5,051 nt of DNA from Deltaproteobacteria bacterium RBG_13_49_15 (GTDB lineage Bacteria; Desulfobacterota; Desulfobacteria; Desulfobacterales; UBA2156), in assembly GCA_001797695.1 (NCBI GenBank), contig MGQD01000059.1, forward strand, positions 1 to 5,051, read 5' to 3'. Within the stretch, counting starts at the first letter, position 1. Each line of letters begins with the position of its first letter. The notes below the pieces were generated by a model. It ran no database searches. It was not told the origin of the DNA and was given only the letters and a program-made list of their open reading frames with translations. The position numbers and the translations under genes are program-made. Below, piece after piece: positions 1-5,051 of this stretch.

Positions 1-1634
1 CTATGGAGGTGGACTGGGTTTCCGGTGCGTGCATGGTCGTGAGCAGAAAAGCAATCGAAGCGGTGGGTTTGTTGGACGAACGCTTTTTTATTTATTGGGA
101 AGACGCGGATTGGTGCCGAAGGATGTGGAACGCCGGATGGAAAGTCGTTTATTTCCCGCGTTCTTGCATTGTTCATTATGTGGGGGTGAGCAGCGATCAA
201 TTGTTGGTCCGCTCTCAGTTTGAATTTCATAAAAGCGTTTACCTGCTGTTCGATAAATACACAAGGCCTTCTTCGTGGATCATGAAGTCCTTTATCGTTT
301 TCGGGCTTTTCTTTCGATTCTGTTTTATCATCTTATCCAGCGGAATCGTCCTATGGGTCCGTCAACATAAACTGCTGCCCGGTTTTGAAATCCGCGTCAT
401 CGAATCACTTGCGCCAAAACGGGTTAAAATTCTGCGGATGATTGCGCGGCTGAATATCGGCGGGCCCGCCATTCACGTCTTTTTATTGACCAAAGGATTG
501 AATCCTGAAAAATTTGATTCGACACTCGTAACAGGCATCATTTCTCCCCAAGAAGGGGATATGAGCTACCTTCTCGAATCCCAGGATATCAAAACCATCG
601 TCATCCCAGAGCTTCAGAGGGAAATCAGTTTCAAGATGGACCTGAAAACCATTGCAAAAATTTTCCGTTCTTTAATTAAAGAGCGACCAGACATTGTTCA
701 TACTCATACCGCCAAAGCCGGAACCAGCGCTCGTTTGGCCGCACTGGTCTATAATACGATTCAGGGGAAAAAGGTAAGGGTCGTTCACACTTTTCACGGA
801 CATATTTTCGAAGGGTATTTCAGCAAAGGAAAATCGATGTTTTTCGTTTTGATAGAACGTCTTCTGGCTACAATTTCGGATGCCATCGTCGCCATCAGCA
901 AGACTCAAAAAACAGATCTTGTTGAAAAGTATCGCATAGCGCCGTTGCATAAGATCAAAACCATCGAATTGGGTTTCGATCTGGAACCTTTTTTGAAAAG
1001 CGCATCCTTGAAGGGGCGGTTCAGGAGATCGATCGGAATCGATGATGAGACCATACTCATTGGAATCATCGGCCGGCTGGTCCCGATCAAAAATCATATG
1101 ATGTTTCTCAGAGCCGCTAAACGGCTGATTGACCAGAACCCTCGTCACAAAATCAAATTCCTTATCGTCGGAGATGGGGAACTGAGGGAAACACTCGAGC
1201 AAAAGTGCCGGGAGTATGAACTGATCGATTATGTAACCTTTTGCGGATGGGTCAGGGATGTGTCCCTGGTTTATGCGGATCTTGACATTCTTGCTCTCAC
1301 ATCCATTAACGAAGGGACTCCGGTATCTATCATAGAGGCCATGGCCTCGTCGGTCCCCGTTGTCGCAACGGATGTGGGGGGGGTAAGGGATCTTCTGGGA
1401 ATACCCGATTCTTTAAGCGCCTCCGATGGCTTTATGCCGTGCGAGAGAGGGATCCTTTGCCGGAATAAGGACGTGAACGGGTTTTCAAAAGGGCTTGAGC
1501 ATATTATTCATTCAAGAACAGCCGGCGGAGACGAACGGGTCAGCCGCGCCCGTTCATTTGTCAGGGAACGGTTCAATCAGAAGCGGCTTCTTAAAGATAT
1601 GGAATCGCTCTATCATGAGATAATGGCCTCCTAG
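1..1634 (+). CDS. Bifunctional glycosyltransferase, GT2 C-terminal part fused to complete GT4 domain (5' partial)
   Basis: The frame is open at the left edge; the first ATG (position 3) lies inside a GT2 domain, so the true start is upstream. Numbering from that Met, residues 1-65 match the end of rhamnosyltransferase-like (WbbL-type) GT2 enzymes: WVSGACMVVSR (5-15), GLLDERFFIYWEDADWCRR (22-40) with the acidic ED.D region, and a later HYVGVSS. The nucleotide-sugar-binding DXD region must lie off-window. A hydrophobic stretch (about 94-119) follows, as in membrane-attached GT2 proteins. From about 140 a full GT4 (GT-B, retaining) domain runs to the end: NIGGPAIHV (151-159), HTHTAKAGTSARLAA (233-247), HTFHGH (262-267), GRLVPIKN (357-364), VGDGELR (389-395), and the EX7E motif at E437/E445. 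No start codon sits just before the GT4 domain, so this is one fused protein. It probably adds two successive sugars to a lipid-linked glycan at the inner membrane; donor and acceptor cannot be read from sequence. It ends 6 nt before the permease gene. Confidence 0.9.
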   Translation, partial: MEVDWVSGACMVVSRKAIEAVGLLDERFFIYWEDADWCRRMWNAGWKVVYFPRSCIVHYVGVSSDQLLVRSQFEFHKSVYLLFDKYTRPSSWIMKSFIVFGLFFRFCFIILSSGIVLWVRQHKLLPGFEIRVIESLAPKRVKILRMIARLNIGGPAIHVFLLTKGLNPEKFDSTLVTGIISPQEGDMSYLLESQDIKTIVIPELQREISFKMDLKTIAKIFRSLIKERPDIVHTHTAKAGTSARLAALVYNTIQGKKVRVVHTFHGHIFEGYFSKGKSMFFVLIERLLATISDAIVAISKTQKTDLVEKYRIAPLHKIKTIELGFDLEPFLKSASLKGRFRRSIGIDDETILIGIIGRLVPIKNHMMFLRAAKRLIDQNPRHKIKFLIVGDGELRETLEQKCREYELIDYVTFCGWVRDVSLVYADLDILALTSINEGTPVSIIEAMASSVPVVATDVGGVRDLLGIPDSLSASDGFMPCERGILCRNKDVNGFSKGLEHIIHSRTAGGDERVSRARSFVRERFNQKRLLKDMESLYHEIMAS

Positions 1635-1640
1635 GTTATC

Positions 1641-2444
1641 ATGTTTTCCATATTTCCTTTTTTAAAACCACTCATCCATATCACGTTGATCATCCGGATG
1701 GCAAAACGGGATGTTTCCTCCCGTTATCGCGGGTCCATATTAGGCCTGTTGTGGTCTGTGATCACGCCGATCCTTATGCTTGCCATTTATACCTTTGTTT
1801 TTAGCGAAATCTTTAAAGTCCGCTGGGGAGGACTTGATTACGGACCCGGTGAGTTCGCACTCCGCCTTTTTTCAGGATTGATCGTATTTAATTTTTTTTC
1901 AGAAAATATCAACCGCTCCCCGAATCTGATTCTTGAAAACACCTCTTTTGTAAAAAAAGTGGTTTTCCCGCTGGAGATCCTGCCTGTTACCGCAACATTA
2001 TCCGCACTCTTCAGCGCAATGACTTCAACCGGAGTGTTGCTGATCGGGCTGTTGCTGATCGGGAAGCTTCCAGGATGGCCGATTTTTTGTTTGCCTTTAA
2101 TCTGGATTCCTTTTGTTTTTTTGACATGGGGATTTAGCTGGTTTTTATCCGGACTAGGGGTCTATCTCAGAGATTTAAGGCATATTGTGGCTACTGGAGT
2201 TACGATTCTGCTATTTTTAAGCCCTATCTTTTATCCGGTATCCGCACTCCCCGAAAGCATGCGTCGTATCATTTACTTGAACCCGCTGACCTTTTTCATC
2301 GAACAGAACAGAGCCATTTTTATCGAAAACCGGCCGCCTGAAACGATTCCCCTTATAGTTGCTGCCGCAGGAGCATGTTTTTCAGCAGCCATCGGATATC
2401 GCCTTTTTGAAAAAATGAAAAAAGGGTTTGCGGACGTCATTTGA
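1641..2444 (+). CDS. wzm: Wzm-like ABC-2 polysaccharide export permease
   Basis: This 267-residue protein has the usual length of Wzm/KpsM/TagG-type permeases, which form the membrane channel moving lipid-linked polysaccharide from the cytoplasm across the inner membrane. Family marks visible are the N-terminal amphipathic stretch with KRDVSSRYRGSILGLLW (22-38), hydrophobic segments at about 33-55, 71-88, 112-140, 146-171, 182-200 and 236-252, the cytoplasmic-loop motif YLRDLRHI (175-182), and NPLTFFIEQNRAIF (214-227) near the C-terminus. The ATG at 1641 is preceded by a weak AGG (1633-1635) that overlaps the upstream stop, so translation probably depends on coupling to the glycosyltransferase gene. 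The stop overlaps the ATPase start, as expected for a permease/ATPase pair. The paired ATPase carries a Wzt-type C-terminal domain, which favours an O-antigen-like substrate over a capsule or teichoic acid; the permease alone would not distinguish these. Confidence 0.93.
   Translation: MFSIFPFLKPLIHITLIIRMAKRDVSSRYRGSILGLLWSVITPILMLAIYTFVFSEIFKVRWGGLDYGPGEFALRLFSGLIVFNFFSENINRSPNLILENTSFVKKVVFPLEILPVTATLSALFSAMTSTGVLLIGLLLIGKLPGWPIFCLPLIWIPFVFLTWGFSWFLSGLGVYLRDLRHIVATGVTILLFLSPIFYPVSALPESMRRIIYLNPLTFFIEQNRAIFIENRPPETIPLIVAAAGACFSAAIGYRLFEKMKKGFADVI
2035..2063 (+). repeat. Two-copy 14-bp direct repeat, period 15, in the permease gene
   Basis: TGTTGCTGATCGGG occurs at 2035-2048 and again at 2050-2063, separated by one base. 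The period of 15 nt keeps the frame and encodes LLIG-LLLIG inside a membrane segment (permease residues about 132-141). It looks like a small in-frame tandem duplication, tolerated because the segment is hydrophobic. Confidence 0.8.
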
Positions 2445-2446
2445 TG
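2442..2446 (+). other. TGATG stop/start overlap coupling permease and ATPase translation
   Basis: The permease stop TGA (2442-2444) shares its last base with the ATPase ATG (2444-2446). The nearest purine-rich run (AAAAAAGGG, about 2417-2425) is too far from the ATG to be a normally spaced Shine-Dalgarno site. Termination-reinitiation is therefore the simplest way for the ATPase to be translated, and it would help keep the two exporter subunits in proportion. The overlap is seen directly; the coupling is inferred. Confidence 0.75.
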
Positions 2447-3682
2447 GTTTCACCTAAGGCTGGTTCAGAGAACATGCTTCAAGGAGAAAAAAGACCGGAT
2501 ATTGCCATACGGACGATCGGTCTTTCGAAAAAATACCTCATTTATGAACAACCCCGCGATCGCCTGTTCCAAATGTTCAATTTCACCAGGAGAAAATACT
2601 ACCTTGAATTCTGGGCTCTTCAAAATATTGATTTTAGCGTTAACAAGGGAGAAACTCTTGGAATTATTGGACGGAACGGCTCCGGAAAATCCACACTGCT
2701 GCAGCTCATCTGCGGCACCCTTTCTCCAACATGTGGATCCGTTGAAGTCAATGGTCGTATCGCCCCGCTTCTTGAATTGGGGTCAGGCTTTAACCCGGAA
2801 TATACCGGATTGGAGAACGTATATCTCAACGGAAGCATTTTGGGTATGAGCACCGAAGAAATAGAAAGAAAAATGAAGACTATTCTCGCGTTTGCCGATA
2901 TCGGGGATTTTATGCACCGGCCTGTTAAAACGTATTCCAGCGGCATGTATGCCCGACTGGCATTCGCAGTGGCTATTCACACGGATCCGCAAATTCTTTT
3001 GATCGACGAGATTCTTTCCGTGGGAGATGTGGCGTTTCAACGCAAATGCATTCAGCGCTTTTACGAACTGCGCGACAACGGTTGCACCATTTTATTCGTC
3101 TCGCACGATACTTACCAGGTCAAATCGATCTGCCAAAAAGTCCTCTATCTGGCCAACGGAAGAAACATCAAATACGGCGATGCTTCGGACGTGGTGGATC
3201 AATATGTTCAGGACATGCAGCGGCTTCAAACCGATCAACTCGCTAATGATGCGCAACATGCGAATCAATTGTTTTCCATCACAAAAGTTGTATTGGAAAA
3301 TGAAAACGGGAATGCGGTCCAACAAATCCGCAGCGGGGAGACCGTCATTCTTCGGTTCAAATACAAAGCCCTCACCGAGAATATTCCGGATAGAATATCG
3401 TTTGTTTTCAACCTATACCGGCAGGACGATTTTTATGTTTGCGGAGCGACGACGCTCATGGAGCAGATTCCACCGCAGCCCGCGAAAAGAGAAGGGGAGG
3501 TGACCATTCGTTTTCCGGAACTCCCTCTTACGGCCGGGACATACCTGTGGCGTGTGGCCATCAACGATGACGGAGGCATGATCGTTCATTCGAGCGCCAA
3601 ATATGTTTGTTCGTTTCGCGTCATAGACGATTTTCGATCAGTAGGATTGATCGATTTGAAACGGTCCTGGACGATTCAATGA
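2444..3682 (+). CDS. wzt: Wzt-like ABC exporter ATPase with C-terminal carbohydrate-binding domain
   Basis: This ATPase powers export of lipid-linked polysaccharide through the Wzm-like permease. Numbered from ATG 2444 (412 residues), the nucleotide-binding domain shows Walker A GRNGSGKST (76-84), signature SSGMYARLA (165-173), Walker B ILLIDE (184-189) and H-loop SHD (220-222). The segment before Walker A contains EFWALQNIDFSV, typical of the polysaccharide-export branch. About 140 further residues (275 to end) form a beta-rich region like the Wzt C-terminal domain, with SGETVILRFKY, TAGTYLWRVAI and the closing GLIDLKRSW. In the E. coli O8/O9a systems this domain binds the modified non-reducing end of the O-chain and gates export. 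Capsule-type KpsT proteins of about 220 residues lack it. The ATG overlaps the permease stop as TGATG, indicating translational coupling. A TTG at 2441 and an ATG at 2474 are possible alternative starts; conserved sequence begins only near residue 19, so the exact start is not certain. Confidence 0.94.
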   Translation: MVSPKAGSENMLQGEKRPDIAIRTIGLSKKYLIYEQPRDRLFQMFNFTRRKYYLEFWALQNIDFSVNKGETLGIIGRNGSGKSTLLQLICGTLSPTCGSVEVNGRIAPLLELGSGFNPEYTGLENVYLNGSILGMSTEEIERKMKTILAFADIGDFMHRPVKTYSSGMYARLAFAVAIHTDPQILLIDEILSVGDVAFQRKCIQRFYELRDNGCTILFVSHDTYQVKSICQKVLYLANGRNIKYGDASDVVDQYVQDMQRLQTDQLANDAQHANQLFSITKVVLENENGNAVQQIRSGETVILRFKYKALTENIPDRISFVFNLYRQDDFYVCGATTLMEQIPPQPAKREGEVTIRFPELPLTAGTYLWRVAINDDGGMIVHSSAKYVCSFRVIDDFRSVGLIDLKRSWTIQ

Positions 3683-3711
3683 TTCTTCATTTTCAAGGCA
3701 TCAACTGAATA
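3683..3711 (+). other. 29-nt intergenic spacer between wzt-like and methyltransferase genes
   Basis: This is the longest non-coding stretch in the window. No hairpin followed by a T-run and no convincing promoter boxes are visible, so transcription most likely continues from the exporter genes into the methyltransferase-glycosyltransferase gene. An AAGG at 3695-3698 is the only Shine-Dalgarno-like run, 13 nt before ATG 3712 and 22 nt before ATG 3721. Confidence 0.6.
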
Positions 3712-5051
3712 ATGGAACGCATGCACTTTCATCAGAACGCGCTGACAAGCTCAATGGAGTTGAGCATCCATCTCTCTCGATACCGGCTCGTGTCGGAACA
3801 GGTTGCGGGGAAACGGGTTTTGGATATTGCATGTGGAGAAGGGTGGGGTAGCTATGTCATGGCAGCGCATTGGGGGGCCGGGATGGTGCATGGCGTCGAT
3901 ATTTCCCCAAAAGCGATCCATAGTGCAAGAATGCATTTTTCCTGTCCGAATATCGAATGGGGTGTCATGGATGCAGAGAATATAGACATCTCATCGATTG
4001 GTTATCCCTATGATATCATCATCAGCATTGAAACCATTGAACACCTTTCTAAGCCTAGATATTTCCTGGAGAGCATTTCCCGGCTCATCAAACCCGGTGG
4101 ATTAATCGTAATCTCATGCCCAAATGACAAATGGTTTTACGGACCTGGCCGTTCGAAGAACCCATATCACCTTAATACGTATACCTTCGAAGAGTTCAGG
4201 GAATTGACCGAATCGGTGCTCGGAAAAGCGAACCGATTTTATATCGGAACAAAAGCCGAAGGATTTTCAGTTGTTCCGATCGAATCGATCGAAGTTACAT
4301 CAGGCACAATGATGACATTTTCAAACCGGATGCCGGAAGTCAACGCGATTGAAATTTTCCCGGAGGCCGATCTTCTCCCTGAAAAAGATCATGCACTTTT
4401 CTTTATGGGAGCATGGGGTGAGCTCGCCCCCAAACTTTCATACACGGTAAGCCCTATCCATCCGGAAAAACGATTCCCTCTCGATCACCTGCGCCCTTTC
4501 GGGGTCGGCATCAACGGACCCAAGAAAAAGATCACCCTCGTTGCCGATACACCAGGATGGGCATATGACAACATCAGTAAAAACATTCAAAAACACCTGA
4601 GCGATTTGTTTGAAATTCATATCGCCTATGTCATCCACTTTAACAATTACAACGATTTTTTCATGGAGTTGTTCTGTCGAAACGATTCCGACTATATTCA
4701 TATTTTTTGGCGGGAATATTTATTCGCTATGATCCGCCATATCGACCTGGAAAACCTGAGAAATCAGATCGAACCCATGACAGCCGCCGAACAATTCGCC
4801 AATAAAATTCTAACGACGTCCATTTATGACCACCTGTATCTGAGCGATCCTGAGGTCATGGAACGCCAGAGTCTGTTCGCCATTGTCGACGGGTACAGTG
4901 TGGGATCAAACCGTTTGAAAGAGATTTACGATCAAAAAATGAATGTCTCCCCTGATATCGTCATTGAAGATGGAGTGGATACAGATCTATATCGTCCGCT
5001 CAACCTCCATCGATTTATGGAAACAGACCGGGAGTTGATTGTAGGATGGGC
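3712..5051 (+). CDS. SAM-dependent methyltransferase fused to GT4-like glycosyltransferase (3' partial)
   Basis: The frame stays open for 446 codons to the window end. An in-frame TGA at 3706-3708 makes ATG 3712 the earliest start; ATG 3721 is the alternative. An AAGG at 3695-3698 is rather far upstream for a Shine-Dalgarno site. Residues 1-165 are a class I SAM methyltransferase: motif I VLDIACGEGWGS (36-47), acidic residue after strand 2 in GVDIS (D63), YDIIISIETIEHL (100-112), RLIKPGGLIVISCPN (124-138) and NPYHLNTYTFEEF (150-162), a form common in polysaccharide loci. A linker of about 100 residues, including ALFFMGAWGELAP (228-240), leads into a second region resembling the N-terminal half of a GT-B glycosyltransferase: KKITLVADTPGWAYDNI (272-288), then the interdomain hinge IVIEDGVDTDLYRP (416-429) and the start of the second Rossmann fold at LIVGW (442-446). 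The EX7E part would lie off-window. The likely role is methylation plus sugar transfer on the exported glycan; the methylated atom and the donor sugar are unknown. It follows wzt by 29 nt, probably in the same operon. Confidence 0.87.
   Translation, partial: MERMHFHQNALTSSMELSIHLSRYRLVSEQVAGKRVLDIACGEGWGSYVMAAHWGAGMVHGVDISPKAIHSARMHFSCPNIEWGVMDAENIDISSIGYPYDIIISIETIEHLSKPRYFLESISRLIKPGGLIVISCPNDKWFYGPGRSKNPYHLNTYTFEEFRELTESVLGKANRFYIGTKAEGFSVVPIESIEVTSGTMMTFSNRMPEVNAIEIFPEADLLPEKDHALFFMGAWGELAPKLSYTVSPIHPEKRFPLDHLRPFGVGINGPKKKITLVADTPGWAYDNISKNIQKHLSDLFEIHIAYVIHFNNYNDFFMELFCRNDSDYIHIFWREYLFAMIRHIDLENLRNQIEPMTAAEQFANKILTTSIYDHLYLSDPEVMERQSLFAIVDGYSVGSNRLKEIYDQKMNVSPDIVIEDGVDTDLYRPLNLHRFMETDRELIVGW

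Noticed and set aside
3..5. ATG at position 3 as the true start of the first gene
   Set aside because: A start here would delete most of the GT2 domain, including its nucleotide-sugar-binding half; the conserved WVSGACM motif begins only four residues later, so the start must be upstream of the window.
672..1202. 176-codon open frame on the minus strand
   Set aside because: It lies entirely antisense to the conserved GT4 domain, whose motifs are intact on the + strand, and its translation has no recognisable family character.
2441..2443. TTG at 2441 as the ATPase start
   Set aside because: ATG at 2444 immediately follows and forms the common TGATG overlap; TTG adds a single residue with no better ribosome-binding site.
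2620..2946. 108-codon minus-strand frame (and the 85-codon one at 2783-3040)
   Set aside because: Both are antisense to conserved ATPase motifs and have no support as genes.
3027..3503. 158-codon + strand frame overlapping the wzt-like gene
   Set aside because: It is a shifted frame over the end of the nucleotide-binding domain and the C-terminal domain of the ATPase; the main frame carries the Walker B/H-loop region and Wzt-type C-terminus without a break.
4277..4291. Reiterated ATCGA units (CGATCGAATCGATCG) as a possible protein-binding site or palindrome
   Set aside because: The stretch is within coding sequence for PIESIE, and similar GATC-rich short runs (for example near 1026-1043) occur elsewhere in this window, so codon choice for Ile, Glu and Ser explains it.
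4438..4701. 87-codon minus-strand frame
   Set aside because: It is antisense to the open-ended methyltransferase-glycosyltransferase frame, which continues on the + strand from 3712 to the window end with recognisable domains on both sides.

Overview
The window is a compact, single-strand (+) block of surface-polysaccharide genes: four consecutive reading frames, almost no intergenic DNA, and both outer genes cut by the window edges. The core is a two-gene ABC exporter of the Wzm/Wzt type (permease, then ATPase with a C-terminal carbohydrate-recognition domain). This is the arrangement of an ABC-transporter-dependent O-antigen or similar glycan locus in a Gram-negative bacterium. Base composition is moderate (roughly mid-40s to 50% G+C by eye). 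The style of the proteins recalls Desulfobacterota (sulfate-reducer-like deltaproteobacteria), but that placement is a low-confidence impression, not something the sequence proves.

Layout: (1) 1-1634, the 3' part of a two-domain glycosyltransferase: the end of a GT2 (GT-A) domain, a hydrophobic segment, then a complete GT4 (GT-B) domain. (2) 1641-2444, Wzm-like ABC-2 permease, 6 nt after the first stop. (3) 2444-3682, Wzt-like ATPase, starting in a TGATG overlap with the permease stop. (4) 3712-5051, an open-ended gene with no stop before the window ends: a SAM-dependent methyltransferase domain joined to the N-terminal part of a GT4-like glycosyltransferase. Nothing in the window suggests RNA genes, mobile elements, CRISPR arrays, promoters or terminators; the only gaps are 6 nt and 29 nt, so all four genes are probably co-transcribed from a promoter upstream of the window.

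How the genes may work together (inference): glycosyltransferases at the cytoplasmic face extend an undecaprenyl-linked glycan, Wzm/Wzt exports it, and the Wzt C-terminal domain may select chains carrying a particular end group. The methyltransferase-glycosyltransferase fusion directly downstream of wzt is a reasonable candidate for making such an end group or a methylated sugar in the repeat. The main points of interest are the two multidomain fusions flanking the exporter. No clearly new system is visible; this is an unusual variant of a known kind of locus.
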